Positions 55,520 through 64,000 of a stretch of DNA of 64,000 nt are shown in pieces; the stretch's first letter is position 1, and each line of letters starts with the position of its first letter. This DNA comes from Streptococcus henryi DSM 19005. Its GTDB lineage: Bacteria; Bacillota; Bacilli; Lactobacillales; Streptococcaceae. The DNA lies in assembly GCF_000376985.1 (NCBI RefSeq), contig NZ_AQYA01000031.1, positions 1-64,000 on the forward strand, in the 5' to 3' direction. The position numbers and the translations under genes were made by a program. Below the pieces are notes generated by a model that saw nothing but the letters and a program-made list of their open reading frames with translations, searched no databases and was not told the DNA's origin.

Positions 55520-56785
55520 TTATGCACGTTTGCTCAAAACATCTTTTTCATATTGACGAACTTCAGCCAACCAATCTTCTCCGACTGGCACACCCTTAGT
55601 CAAGCAATAGTAATCCCAAACCGCACCAAATGGGAAAGATTTATACTCTTCAACAAGAGCCAAACGAGCTGTCAAATCACCTTCAGCTTCAGCTGCTTTA
55701 AGGTCTTCAAGCGGTGTCAAGAAGGATTGAAGCAAGGCTTTTTGAGTATTGCGAGTTCCGACAACATAAGCCGCTACACGGTTGATGGTTGCATCAAAGA
55801 AGTCAAGACCAATATGAGTTGTCTTAATCAAGTCATTGTAAACCAAGGCATTGGTAATGTTACGGAGCATATCATCCGCAATAACAACGTGGTCAGAATC
55901 CCAGCGCATTGGACGAGAAACATGGAGGTATAGACCTTGATTGAAAGGAGCTACTGCTGCAAATTTATCACCAGGATCTTCAGTCGGATGGAAGTGACCT
56001 GAGTCAATTGTCCAAAGGATGCCACGACTCATGGCATAAGAAAGATAAAATTCATGAGTCCCAACAGTGTAGGCTTCCACACCTGTACCAAAAAGTTTCC
56101 CTTCAACAGCATCCAAGGTATTTTCAGCAGGATAGTCCACTTCACGCGCCTTGTCCAAAGCTTCCATCAAACGTTTACGTGGTGACACACGGTCAATTGG
56201 ATTGTCTTTGTAACCATCTGGAATCCAAATATTGTTACAAGAAACAATGCCAGTTTCTTGACCAAAGTAGTTAGAAATCTCACGCACACGACGAAGATGT
56301 TCAATCCAAAACTCCTGAACTTCAGGGTCAGCTGATGAAAGTGTGAAGCCTGACTCAGCTTTTGGATGTGAGAAGAAAGTCCCATTGAAGTCCAAACCTA
56401 GACCACGTTCCTTAGCCCACTCAACCCATTTGGCAAAGTGTTTTGGCTCAATTTGATCAAGATCAATTGGCTCATCAGATTCCCCATAAATAGCATGAAG
56501 ATTAACCTTGTGGGTACCAGGAATCAGACTCAAGGCCTTATCCAAGTCTGCACGAAGCTCATCAGCATTACGAGCCTTACCAGGATAGTTACCTGTTACA
56601 GAGATAGTCCCTGACAACTCTTGATCTGGGAAAAGAGACCCATTGATGTCATCACCCTGCCAGCAGTGCATTGAAATTCTCACCTTGTCCAAGGCCTCAA
56701 TAGCCTTATCAACATCTACCCCGATACCTGCGTATTGCTCTTTAGCAATTTCATAAGCTTTTTGTACAGTTTCTGCATTTCTCAT
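55520..56785 (-). CDS. rhaA: L-rhamnose isomerase RhaA
   Basis: 421 residues, the usual size. Converts L-rhamnose to L-rhamnulose in the cytoplasm using Mn or Zn. Marks: ISMHCWQGDDINGSL near 37, SVTGNYPGKARNADELRADL near 62, HKVNLHAIYGES near 96, LGLDFNGTFFSHPKAESGFTLS near 132 and WTIDSGHFHPTEDPGDK near 255 with metal-binding residues. Second gene of rhaB-rhaA-rhaD; 10 bp after the rhaB stop, AGGAGA before ATG. Followed by about 180 bp holding the hairpin leader of rhaD. Confidence 0.96.
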   Translation of the reverse strand: MRNAETVQKAYEIAKEQYAGIGVDVDKAIEALDKVRISMHCWQGDDINGSLFPDQELSGTISVTGNYPGKARNADELRADLDKALSLIPGTHKVNLHAIYGESDEPIDLDQIEPKHFAKWVEWAKERGLGLDFNGTFFSHPKAESGFTLSSADPEVQEFWIEHLRRVREISNYFGQETGIVSCNNIWIPDGYKDNPIDRVSPRKRLMEALDKAREVDYPAENTLDAVEGKLFGTGVEAYTVGTHEFYLSYAMSRGILWTIDSGHFHPTEDPGDKFAAVAPFNQGLYLHVSRPMRWDSDHVVIADDMLRNITNALVYNDLIKTTHIGLDFFDATINRVAAYVVGTRNTQKALLQSFLTPLEDLKAAEAEGDLTARLALVEEYKSFPFGAVWDYYCLTKGVPVGEDWLAEVRQYEKDVLSKRA

Positions 56786-56795
56786 GTTTTTTCTC

Positions 56796-58238
56796 CTAAA
56801 ATACTGTTTTTTGATATTGTTTTAAATGATCCCTATCTGCAATAGGCTGTGGCTCATAGCGACTTAATTCTTGGTTTTGGCTAAGCCAATGGCGAGCTTC
56901 TTTCAAATCTTTCAACTCACCAGATGTCAGCATCTGCACCATAATATTGCCCAGAGCTGTCGCTTCGCCCGGACCAGCAACAACTGGTTTGCCGATAACG
57001 TCCGCCGTCAATTGGTTAAGCAATTTAACATTGCTGCCGCCTCCGACAATATGGAGTACTTCCAGCTCACGACCTGTCAAGCGCTCCAAAACCTTCCATT
57101 CATGAGCGTAAGCTAGTGCTAGGTTAGAATAGACACACATGACCAGCTCACCCACGGTCTCAGGAACGATTTGATTGCTTTCACGGCAAGCTGCCTGGAT
57201 CTCTTCAATCATATTGTCAGGATTGGTGAAGCGGTCATCGTTGAGGTTGATGTATTGTAAGAATGGTTCAACCTGATAGGCCTGCTCTGCCATTTCCGCA
57301 AAAGAATACTGATAATCCAGCATACGAGCAATTTCTTGTACGGCCCACATACCTGTAATGTTTTTGAGGAAGCGGTAGGTTTTGTAAGCTCCCCACTCAT
57401 TAGTGTAGTTCTCCGCAAAGGCTGCTTCAGTGGCCATAGGCTTGTCATTTTCTACCCCAATCAGAGACCAAGTGCCACTTGAGAGATAAGCCCAGTTGTC
57501 AGTCGTGGCAGGAACACCAACGACCGCAGAACCTGTATCATGAGTCGCTACTGCTATGACTTGAGCTTGAGGCAAGTCGTAGCTGTCATAAAGTTCAGGT
57601 AAGATTTGACCGATGACTTGACCCGTTTCAATCAGCTCAGGCAGTTTATCCCCTGATATACCTGCCACATCCAGCAAGTCCTTGTCATAGGCACGGCTAT
57701 GAATGTTAAGATACTGAGTGGTTGAGACATTGGTTACCTCACCAACCTTTTTACCAGTCAAACGATAGGCAAGATAGTCTGGAATGAGAAGAATGTCCTT
57801 GGTTTTTTCAAGCAAGTCTCTATCTTCAGCGTAGAGTTGGTAGAGAGTGTTAAAATTCAAAAATTGAATACCTGTTTTACTATATACTTCCTCTTTAGGA
57901 ATTTTAGCAAAAACCTGATCCATGACCCCTTGAGTTCTAGCATCGCGGTAAGCAACTGGCTCAGCCAGCAACTTACCCTCCTCATCTAAGAGGACATAGT
58001 CAACTGCCCAGGTATCAATACCAATGGTACAGTTATCAATACCCGCTGCCTTAACCTTTTCAAGTCCTTTTAAAATTTCCTCAGTCAGCTGTGTGACATT
58101 CCAACGGTCATGACCGTCTATTTTAGAAAAACCATTTTTAAAACGGTGTAATTCAGTTAATGTCAGGCCATTGCTAGTATCAGCTAAGATGACACGACCA
58201 CTTGATGCACCGATGTCAATTGCTACATGATAAGTCAT
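56796..58238 (-). CDS. rhaB: Rhamnulokinase RhaB
   Basis: 480 residues. FGGY-family kinase phosphorylating L-rhamnulose at O-1. Marks: VAIDIGASSGRVILAD at residues 5-20 (phosphate-1 loop), HDRWNVTQLTEEIL near 43, GIDTWAVDYVLLDEEG near 73 (catalytic Asp), VATHDTGSAVVGVPA near 230 and LHIVGGGSNVKLLNQLTADV near 392. First gene of rhaB-rhaA-rhaD, with a cre-like site in its promoter; GGTGGTAAGG precedes ATG. Confidence 0.96.
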   Translation of the reverse strand: MTYHVAIDIGASSGRVILADTSNGLTLTELHRFKNGFSKIDGHDRWNVTQLTEEILKGLEKVKAAGIDNCTIGIDTWAVDYVLLDEEGKLLAEPVAYRDARTQGVMDQVFAKIPKEEVYSKTGIQFLNFNTLYQLYAEDRDLLEKTKDILLIPDYLAYRLTGKKVGEVTNVSTTQYLNIHSRAYDKDLLDVAGISGDKLPELIETGQVIGQILPELYDSYDLPQAQVIAVATHDTGSAVVGVPATTDNWAYLSSGTWSLIGVENDKPMATEAAFAENYTNEWGAYKTYRFLKNITGMWAVQEIARMLDYQYSFAEMAEQAYQVEPFLQYINLNDDRFTNPDNMIEEIQAACRESNQIVPETVGELVMCVYSNLALAYAHEWKVLERLTGRELEVLHIVGGGSNVKLLNQLTADVIGKPVVAGPGEATALGNIMVQMLTSGELKDLKEARHWLSQNQELSRYEPQPIADRDHLKQYQKTVF

Positions 58239-58258
58239 ATCCTTACCACCTTTATCTT

Positions 58259-58272
58259 TGTTATCGTTTACA
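58259..58272 (-). promoter_or_regulatory. cre-like / rhamnose-group site upstream of rhaB
   Basis: Minus-strand TGTAAACGATAACA, 13 of 14 with cre, carrying the same TGTAAACGAT as fucO and the GPH-GH3-GH78 operon. It lies 20 bp before the rhaB start, below the likely promoter. Confidence 0.6.
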
Positions 58273-58355
58273 TCATTATTTAACTATATTTATCCCACAT
58301 AAACAATATCATAGACTAATGACAAGAGTATCAATTTTACAGGTTATAACAAAAA

Positions 58356-58380
58356 GAGGCTGGGAAAAGTCCCAATCCTC
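58356..58380 (-). terminator. Terminator of the 187-aa membrane protein gene
   Basis: On the minus strand GAGGATTGGG and CCCAGCCTC pair with one bulge and are followed by TTTTTG. The rest of 58273-58522 shows nothing else recognisable. Confidence 0.65.
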
Positions 58381-58522
58381 ATTTTTTAAGTCATAGACCC
58401 AAGACGCAGTGGTTGATTGGTAGTAAAACGGTCTGGAAAGAGATCTCTTGAAGTCAACAAGAAAAAATAAGACTTGTTGGAAAATCTATTTCCCAAATTA
58501 CTAATTTCTGTTCTACTTCCAA

Positions 58523-59086
58523 TTATTCTTCAGTTGACCAATAAACTGGTTCAATATAGTCCTTTAGTTTTGTTTTTGTAGTATAAGTTGTTAGTTTTTG
58601 CCAAGTCCCCTTAGCATCTTTCTTTTGGACATCAAATGTCTCTTCTTCTATCACAAGGGTACAGATAATGTTTCCTTTTTCTCCGACTGGTACTGGATAA
58701 GAAGCTCTGCTTTCATATGCTGGATCTTTCTGTAAATTTACAGGAAATCCATCAACTCTTAGTTTCCCCTTCATATTCAAGAACATTGTTCCTTCTTCAT
58801 CACTGGCTTCTACTGTATCAATGAGGTAGTCACTATGTTTTGATAGAGTTTTATTTGAGGTTCGCTCAGTTTTGTAAGCCTGAGCCTCATAACCTCCCAA
58901 CCACTGAAAAGCAAATCTATCTTTAGCAGTAGTAAATTCATAAATAATCTCATTCTTTTTATCATATAACCTTCTGCTATCAAGTAAGCGATAAGACCCT
59001 AAAATACCAAAATAGAATGATAAGATGACTCCGCCAATAATGGAAACAAGCACAAGAAATATAATTAATTTTTTATAAGTCTTCAT
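58523..59086 (-). CDS. Hypothetical membrane-anchored protein
   Basis: 187 residues, not recognised. One N-terminal hydrophobic segment (about 7-29: LIIFLVLVSIIGGVILSFYFGIL) with positive charges before it, so a signal anchor with the rest outside the cell. The outside part is mixed charged beta-like sequence (FAFQWLGGYEAQAYKTERT, TMFLNMKGKLRVDGFPVNL, IICTLVIEEETFDVQKK) without cysteines forming an obvious site except one. It lies between galM and rhaB but has its own terminator; no operon partner. Function unknown. Confidence 0.6.
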   Translation of the reverse strand: MKTYKKLIIFLVLVSIIGGVILSFYFGILGSYRLLDSRRLYDKKNEIIYEFTTAKDRFAFQWLGGYEAQAYKTERTSNKTLSKHSDYLIDTVEASDEEGTMFLNMKGKLRVDGFPVNLQKDPAYESRASYPVPVGEKGNIICTLVIEEETFDVQKKDAKGTWQKLTTYTTKTKLKDYIEPVYWSTEE

Positions 59087-59249
59087 CTAAATCACCTCAT
59101 TATGTTAGCGTTTTCTATTATTCGCCATCATTATATCATATTCTCTTTTGAGTTTTGGATAGTAAACATTCACGAGAATAAACATAGTCTCTCTAATCTT
59201 TTTTCACTTTACTATTAGTAATTATTCATGACTTCAAAAATCAACTAAA

Positions 59250-59290
59250 AAGACTTAACATCTTGCTTTTTAAAACGAGATATTAAGTCT
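59250..59290 (-). terminator. galM terminator
   Basis: On the minus strand GACTTAATATCT and AGATGTTAAGTC pair (one G-U) and run into TTTTT, about 30 bp after the galM stop. Confidence 0.7.
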
Positions 59291-59320
59291 GTTTACTTTT
59301 CATTCTTAGAAATAGGATAG

Positions 59321-60355
59321 CTATTCTGCTCTGCTATATTCAAAAGCAATATGATAAGTTTTTGTCGTATTTGGTTCGAGTGTAATGTCGCCAAAATCAT
59401 CGTGGTTAATGGCATCTGGCAAGAATTGTGCTTCTAATGCGACAGCTTCAAACTCCTTAGCTTCTTGGCCTTTATCACGCGCTGGATAAATACCTCCTGG
59501 TAGTCCTCCCATAGTATAAACAACCCAAGCATTACGATCTGAATAAAGTTTAAGTTGGTCTCCACTTTCTTCATCTTTAAAAAGTCCAACAGGCTCAACC
59601 AATGATGGCTCAACAACAAAGGCATCGTCAAAACCACCAATCTGAGCAATTGCAGCTCCCAAATTTTGTCCTTTTCTGAAATCATAGGCAGTCCCTGCTA
59701 CATCAAGGAATTTTCCAGTTGGCACCAAATCATCACGCGTTTCCAAATACTGGTGACTCAACAAATGAAAGCTATGATGTGTCAAATCTTGTCTTTCTCC
59801 TAGATTAAAATAAACGTGATTGGTTGGATTAAACAAGGTTGACTGACTTGTATCTTTTCCTGTATAAGTAATTGCAAAGCGGTTAGCATTATCTAGAGTA
59901 AACTTGGCTTCAATCTTCATATCTCCAGGAAAACCATCAACTTCTCCTTTGGCGCTATAAGTCAAAATAACACTGACAGCATCCGAAGTTTCTTCAAGTC
60001 GATAATCCCAGTTTTGCTTATGAAATCCTTGAGGTCCCCCGTGTAAACAATTTCCCTTTTCATTTTGTGGCACTTGGTAATCGTGACCATTTAAGCGAAA
60101 GCGTCCTGCATCAATTCGCCCTGCAACACGACCAATACTTTGACCAGCACAAAGTGAGTTTGTAAAATAATCACTTGGCTTATCAAATCCTAAAATTAGA
60201 TTTTTAGGCTCACCACTTGATGTGGGAACTAAAAATTCTTGCCAAGTAGCTCCCAAGGTCAATACACTTGCCGAGACACCCTGATCATTGACAAGAGTGA
60301 TTTTTGTAACAGGTTTTCCATCTATCTCTTCTACAAGTTGCGTTTTAATTTCCAT
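59321..60355 (-). CDS. galM: Aldose 1-epimerase (mutarotase) GalM
   Basis: 344 residues, typical. Interconverts alpha and beta anomers of aldohexoses. Marks: LGATWQEFLVP near 34, IGRVAGRIDAGRFRLNGHDYQVPQNE near 73, CLHGGPQGFHKQNWDY near 102 (His), FNPTNHVYFNLG near 170 (catalytic His), FDDAFVVEP near 241 and AVALEAQFLPDAINH near 302 (catalytic Glu). Carries a perfect cre site upstream, so catabolite-repressed. It lies next to the rhamnose genes but has its own promoter; sugars released by the beta-glucosidases are possible substrates. Confidence 0.92.
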   Translation of the reverse strand: MEIKTQLVEEIDGKPVTKITLVNDQGVSASVLTLGATWQEFLVPTSSGEPKNLILGFDKPSDYFTNSLCAGQSIGRVAGRIDAGRFRLNGHDYQVPQNEKGNCLHGGPQGFHKQNWDYRLEETSDAVSVILTYSAKGEVDGFPGDMKIEAKFTLDNANRFAITYTGKDTSQSTLFNPTNHVYFNLGERQDLTHHSFHLLSHQYLETRDDLVPTGKFLDVAGTAYDFRKGQNLGAAIAQIGGFDDAFVVEPSLVEPVGLFKDEESGDQLKLYSDRNAWVVYTMGGLPGGIYPARDKGQEAKEFEAVALEAQFLPDAINHDDFGDITLEPNTTKTYHIAFEYSRAE

Positions 60356-60411
60356 ATTAATATTCCTTTCGAAGATATATACCCCTATATTTTACTCCAA
60401 GAAACAAAGTT

Positions 60412-60425
60412 TGTAAACGTTTACT
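60412..60425. promoter_or_regulatory. cre site upstream of galM
   Basis: TGTAAACGTTTACT fits TGWAARCGYTWNCW at every position, 60 bp before the galM start. Confidence 0.75.
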
Positions 60426-60463
60426 TAAAAATTTTACTAACATTAGCATTCAACTCATTTTTC

Positions 60464-60502
60464 TAAAAAATAAAGCCTGCCCTACATGAGGACAGACTTT
60501 AG
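60464..60502 (-). terminator. leuS terminator
   Basis: On the minus strand AAAGTCTGTCCT and AGGGCAGGCTTT pair with G-U pairs around a short loop, then ATTTTTT. It lies beyond the leuS tail repeats. Confidence 0.7.
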
Positions 60503-60554
60503 AAAATATAAGTTTGTTGGTTAGATCTTAAAACTTAGAATACCCATTAAGCTA

Positions 60555-60761
60555 GGAAATGGAGCTAATAAACTTGGAAACTTATTTTACAACAATGTTG
60601 ACAAGTTTATTAGGAACAGCTGAAAAGCTCTGGGGGAGGTTTTCAGGTTGGAAATAAGCAAATAAATTGGTTTACTTAATATCGATATTAACCAATTTAG
60701 TTGGCTCAAACAGTTTGGGGAACTGTTGGAGGTGGGAAATGAAGCTAACAAGCGAGTCTTA
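60555..60761 (-). repeat. In-frame tandem copies of the leuS 3' end
   Basis: After the leuS stop (60759-60761) the same frame repeats the LeuS tail twice, each with its own stop: EPTKLVNIDIK then stop at 60672-60674, and [12 protein letters not shown] then stop at 60582-60584, against the true tail [12 protein letters not shown]. Stops are spaced 87 and 90 bp, both multiples of three. After the last stop VSKFISSIS repeats the sequence that follows the leuS stop (DSLVSFIS). This fills the gap between leuS and its terminator. Confidence 0.75.
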
Positions 60762-63260
60762 CTTAACTACAATATTGACGAGCTTGTTAGGTACCGCTAT
60801 CACCTTCACAATCTCTTTGCCTTCGATTTCGGCTTTGACTTTGTCGTTGGCAAGAGCAATGGCTTCAAGTTCTTCACGGCTTGAGTCTTTGGCTACCATG
60901 AGTTTAGCGCGGACTTTACCTTTGATTTGAACCACGATTTCGACTTCGGCTTCAACCAGTTTTGCTTCATCCCATGTTGGCCATGCCACGTGTGAGATTG
61001 ACTGGCCAGAAGCTGTAAGGACTTGCCAGAGTTCTTCACCCAAGTGTGGTGCGAATGGGGCAATCAATTGAACAAAGCCTTTAGCATAGTCAGCAAAGAG
61101 TTTGTCTTCCTTGTTGGCTGCGTTGACGAAGACCATGAGCTGAGCGATAGCCGTATTGAATTTCATTGACTCGATTTGCTCAGTCACTGATTTAACGGTT
61201 TCATTGTAAACCTTGTCCAAAGCTCCGCTATTTTCAGCAACGATTTCCTTAGTTGAAATGAGACGGTAAACGCGGTCAAGGAACTTACGTGAGCCTTCAA
61301 GGCCTTCTTCTGACCAGGCGATTGAAGCGTCGAGTGGTCCCATAAACATTTCGTAAACACGAAGAGTGTCGGCACCGAATTGTTCCACAACATCGTCTGG
61401 GTTGACAACGTTTTTGAGGGATTTAGACATCTTAGCTGGCGCTTGTTCGAGCTCTTCACCTGTTTCCATGTGGAAGAAGGAACCGTCACGTTTTTCAACC
61501 TTATCAGTTGCCACAAGAGCACCACGGTGGTCACGGTAGCTTGTACCTAGAATCATCCCTTGGTTAAAGAGTTTTTGGAATGGTTCTTTGGTTGGAACAA
61601 CTCCCAAATCATAGAGAACTTTGTGCCAGAAACGTGCGTAAAGCAAGTGAAGCACAGCGTGTTCAGCACCACCTACATAGATATCAACTGGCAACCATTG
61701 TTTAAGAAGGTCTTCATCAGCCAATTTTTCAGTATTGTGTGGGTCGATGTAGCGGAGGTAGTACCAGCTTGAACCAGCCCATTGTGGCATGGTGTTGGTC
61801 TCACGACGACCTTTAACGCCATCTTCACGGACCACTTCCAACCAGTCTGTCAAGTTAGCCAGTGGTGACTCACCTGTACCTGAAGGGCGGATATCCTTGG
61901 TTACTGGAAGGACAAGTGGCAATTCGCTTTCTGGAACAGCTGTTGATGTGCCATCTTCCCAATGGATGATTGGGATTGGCTCACCCCAGTAACGTTGACG
62001 GCTGAAGAGCCAGTCACGCAGGCGATAGGTTACTTTTTCATTTCCGACACCTTCTGCTTCCAACCAGTCTACCATTTTGGCAATAGCGTCACCCTTGTCC
62101 AAGCCGTCTAGGAAGCCTGAGTTGATGTGAAGTCCGTCTTCAGTGTAAGCAGCTTCTGCCACATTGCCACCTTCAAGAACTGGAATGATTTCTAGGTTGA
62201 ATTCTTTGGCAAATTCCCAGTCGCGCTCGTCATGGGCAGGCACGGCCATGATGGCACCTGTTCCGTAGCTAGCTAGGACGTAGTCGGCAATCCAGATTGG
62301 GATTTCCTTGCCGTTGACAGGGTTGATGGCATAGGCACCAGTCCAGACACCTGTTTTTTCTTTGGCAAGGTCAGTACGGGCAAGGTCAGATTTTAGGCTG
62401 GCTTGACGTTTGTATTCTGCAACTGCTTCCGCTTGGTCAGCGGATGCAATCTCGTCCACAAGGGCATGCTCAGGCGCCAGAACAGCGTAAGTTGCACCAA
62501 AAAGCGTGTCAGGGCGAGTTGTGAAGACGGTGAAGTCCTTATCCGTGTCCTTGATTTTGAAGGTTACGTTAGCACCAGTTGATTTGCCAATCCAGTTGCG
62601 TTGCATGTCCTTGATAGACTCTGGCCAGTCGACTTCTTCCAAGTCTTCCAAGAGGCGCTCTGCGTAAGCAGTGATTTTAAGCATCCATTGGCGCATTGGT
62701 TTGCGGACAACGGGATAGCCCCCACGTTCAGAAGTTCCATCAGGAAGCACCTCTTCATTGGCGATGGCTGTTCCAAGCTCTTCTACCCAGTTAACTGGCA
62801 CTTCAGCTTCATAGGCCAAGCCTTTTTCATAAAGCTTAGTGAAGATCCACTGGGTCCACTTGTAGTAGTTAGGGTCAGTTGTGTTGATTTCACGGTCCCA
62901 GTCATATGAGAAACCAAGGGCGTTAATCTGACGCTTGAAGTTGGCGATGTTCTCAGCTGTAAATTCAGCTGGGTCATTACCGGTATCCATAGCATATTGC
63001 TCCGCTGGCAAACCAAAGGCGTCCCAACCCATTGGGTGGAGAACATTGTAGCCTTGAGCGCGTTTGAAGCGGCTAAGAATATCAGTTGCTGTGTAGCCTT
63101 CTGGGTGTCCTACGTGAAGACCGGCTCCCGATGGGTAAGGGAACATATCCAATGCATAAAACTTAGGTTTTGAAGCATCAGTTCCTGTTTTAAAAGTATG
63201 ATTGTCAGCCCAGTGTTTTTGCCACTTAGGCTCGATTTCTTTGTGATTGTATGTTGCCAT
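60759..63260 (-). CDS. leuS: Leucyl-tRNA synthetase LeuS
   Basis: 833 residues, bacterial type. Charges tRNA-Leu. Marks: HIGH motif [14 protein letters not shown] near 51, CP1 editing domain with [13 protein letters not shown] near 246, [19 protein letters not shown] near 330, KMSKS loop [17 protein letters not shown] near 617, and anticodon and C-terminal domains to [14 protein letters not shown]. The ATG has no adjacent ribosome site; as with rhaD, AGAAAGGAATT lies about 110 nt upstream before a hairpin. Extended -10 promoter near 63399. Downstream are in-frame tail repeats, then a terminator. Confidence 0.97.
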   Translation of the reverse strand: MATYNHKEIEPKWQKHWADNHTFKTGTDASKPKFYALDMFPYPSGAGLHVGHPEGYTATDILSRFKRAQGYNVLHPMGWDAFGLPAEQYAMDTGNDPAEFTAENIANFKRQINALGFSYDWDREINTTDPNYYKWTQWIFTKLYEKGLAYEAEVPVNWVEELGTAIANEEVLPDGTSERGGYPVVRKPMRQWMLKITAYAERLLEDLEEVDWPESIKDMQRNWIGKSTGANVTFKIKDTDKDFTVFTTRPDTLFGATYAVLAPEHALVDEIASADQAEAVAEYKRQASLKSDLARTDLAKEKTGVWTGAYAINPVNGKEIPIWIADYVLASYGTGAIMAVPAHDERDWEFAKEFNLEIIPVLEGGNVAEAAYTEDGLHINSGFLDGLDKGDAIAKMVDWLEAEGVGNEKVTYRLRDWLFSRQRYWGEPIPIIHWEDGTSTAVPESELPLVLPVTKDIRPSGTGESPLANLTDWLEVVREDGVKGRRETNTMPQWAGSSWYYLRYIDPHNTEKLADEDLLKQWLPVDIYVGGAEHAVLHLLYARFWHKVLYDLGVVPTKEPFQKLFNQGMILGTSYRDHRGALVATDKVEKRDGSFFHMETGEELEQAPAKMSKSLKNVVNPDDVVEQFGADTLRVYEMFMGPLDASIAWSEEGLEGSRKFLDRVYRLISTKEIVAENSGALDKVYNETVKSVTEQIESMKFNTAIAQLMVFVNAANKEDKLFADYAKGFVQLIAPFAPHLGEELWQVLTASGQSISHVAWPTWDEAKLVEAEVEIVVQIKGKVRAKLMVAKDSSREELEAIALANDKVKAEIEGKEIVKVIAVPNKLVNIVVK

Positions 63261-63376
63261 AAATAAGATACCAAGGTCGACCAGAAATTACTAAATTTAA
63301 GAGCTTGCTTAAAATCTTATTTTGACTAGCAAGTTATCCTAAGAATAGGCTTTCTGACCGGATTAAATTCCTTTCT
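63261..63376 (-). promoter_or_regulatory. Conserved hairpin leader element upstream of leuS
   Basis: Minus strand: AGAAAGGAATTTAATCC, stem CGGTCAGAAA pairing with TTTCTGGTCG (two G-U pairs), an inner stem (CTTGCT/AGCAAG), then ACCTTGGTATCTTATTT directly before ATG. Flanks match the rhaD leader (55342-55450); interior differs. No T-box consensus and no terminator T-run. Confidence 0.65.
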
Positions 63377-63398
63377 CTGTGCTCAAGTTATCTCTACC

Positions 63399-63404
63399 AT
63401 TATA
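63399..63404 (-). promoter_or_regulatory. Extended -10 promoter of leuS
   Basis: Minus-strand TGCTATAAT, with no good -35. It would give a leader of about 130 nt containing the hairpin element. The remaining 63405-63605 shows nothing I recognise. Confidence 0.55.
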
Positions 63405-63605
63405 GCATGGAAAAGGTAAAGAAAAAAGGGAGTGGACTAAAAATCGGTAATTCATTTTTCTGAGTTTGCTATAAAGTCAGTGAATTTGATTTGGTCTCCC
63501 ACTTATCAATCTCAATGAATCAGTAATCAACTAGACAAATTGGTAAAAGCTCTGCATCAATTACTATTATTCGTGTCAATTCACTCTGACTCCTCTAGGG
63601 ATTCC

Positions 63606-64000
63606 TTATTCTGCTAAATAGCTCTGCAATTGTCCCATAGTAGCCTCAGCGTCTGATAAACCAAGGTTGTAGGCCTCATCAAATTTATCAGGATTTTTCT
63701 CGAGACGGCCGATTTCAATAGCTTGATGGGGACGAACAACAAAAACTTCCCCCTTATTCTCAAGGTCTATTATTTTTTCAACAGTTTCGTTATATTGCTC
63801 TGGACGTCTAGTCGCCACTTTAACAAAGTTTGGGTATTTCTTATAAAGGAGTTTGTAGAGACGTCCGCTGGAGGCTTGTTTACGGTAATCAATAGGACGG
63901 GTCAATACCACAATAAGCTTGTCAAATCCCAGACTTCTGGCAAATTCGACAGGAATAGAGTCAGATAAACCACCGTCAAGGTACTTATTGCCCTGCCATT
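63606..64000 (-). CDS. Patatin-like phospholipase family protein, C-terminal part, cut by window edge
   Basis: The frame is open from the window edge to the stop at 63606, about 131 residues. It includes KYLDGGLSDSIPVEFARSLG at its start, which holds the Asp-Gly-Gly of the patatin Ser-Asp dyad, followed by DKLIVVLTRPIDYRK. This is the RssA/YjjU-like bacterial patatin group of cytoplasmic lipid acyl hydrolases. The GxSxG half lies outside the window. Pointing the same way as leuS and about 345 bp upstream of its start; not an operon by spacing. Confidence 0.75.
   Translation of the reverse strand, partial: WQGNKYLDGGLSDSIPVEFARSLGFDKLIVVLTRPIDYRKQASSGRLYKLLYKKYPNFVKVATRRPEQYNETVEKIIDLENKGEVFVVRPHQAIEIGRLEKNPDKFDEAYNLGLSDAEATMGQLQSYLAE

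Noticed and set aside
63261-63376. T-box riboswitch in the leuS leader
   Set aside because: No AGGGTGGNACCGCG-like T-box, no antiterminator/terminator pair and no T-run; also the same element precedes rhaD, which is not an amino-acid gene.
1-64000. CRISPR array or prophage
   Set aside because: No regularly spaced direct repeats and no phage structural, integrase or cas genes were seen.

Overview
The window looks like chromosome from a low-GC Gram-positive coccus, most probably a Streptococcus. Pointers are the extended -10 promoters (TGn-TATAAT), streptococcal-type housekeeping genes (rarA, a DUF3013 protein, prmA-rsmE, a standalone nrdI, leuS), a 6S RNA candidate directly followed by tRNA-Lys, catabolite (cre) sites at sugar promoters, and about 103-bp intergenic elements ending in ATACTC...GAGTAT. 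The species is not resolved.

Layout. 1-440: start of an ISLre2-type transposase cut by the window edge. 441-6740: nrdI, panBCD (complete pantothenate branch), an M42 peptidase, a GDSL hydrolase, an S66 LD-carboxypeptidase-like protein and a P-loop kinase. 7069-12432: two tandem endonuclease/exonuclease/phosphatase paralogues, a glucose/maltose-type PTS EIICBA and its LacI/MalR-like regulator with two operators around the PTS promoter. 12642-17356: rsmE, prmA, a GIY-YIG nuclease, a DUF3013 protein and rarA. 17440-17755: 6S RNA, tRNA-Lys(CUU) and terminator.

About 17.9-60.4 kb is a large accessory carbohydrate region, mainly for rhamnose- and glucose-bearing glycosides. It holds five AraC-type regulators, fucO, two GH78 alpha-L-rhamnosidases, two GPH symporters (one with a fused PTS IIA domain), three GH3 enzymes (one NagZ-like with an Asp-x-His dyad), beta-phosphoglucomutase, a PTS EIIBC, a GH140/DUF4038 enzyme, a large GH106-like enzyme, an esterase, a membrane-anchored GH53-like protein, two extended SDR oxidoreductases (one ending in a zinc ribbon), rhaB-rhaA-rhaD and galM. 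Except for the GH53-like protein the glycosidases lack signal peptides, so intact small glycosides are probably imported and cut in the cytoplasm. Rhamnose would go through RhaA, RhaB and RhaD to DHAP and L-lactaldehyde, with FucO reducing the latter. An AbiE-like module with a frame-broken toxin lies inside this region. The window ends with leuS and the 3' part of a patatin-like phospholipase.

Most interesting: (i) the operon GPH symporter - NagZ-like GH3 - GH78 - beta-phosphoglucomutase, which fits phosphorolytic rather than hydrolytic use of a rhamnosyl-glucoside; (ii) a conserved leader hairpin placed between a Shine-Dalgarno-like AGAAAGGAATT and the start codon of two unrelated genes, rhaD and leuS; (iii) in-frame tandem copies of the LeuS C-terminal tail after the leuS stop codon; (iv) two SDR oxidoreductases next to a GH3 beta-glucosidase, suggesting modification of the aglycone or sugar; (v) an EEP paralogue in which the GDFN catalytic Asp is Ala.
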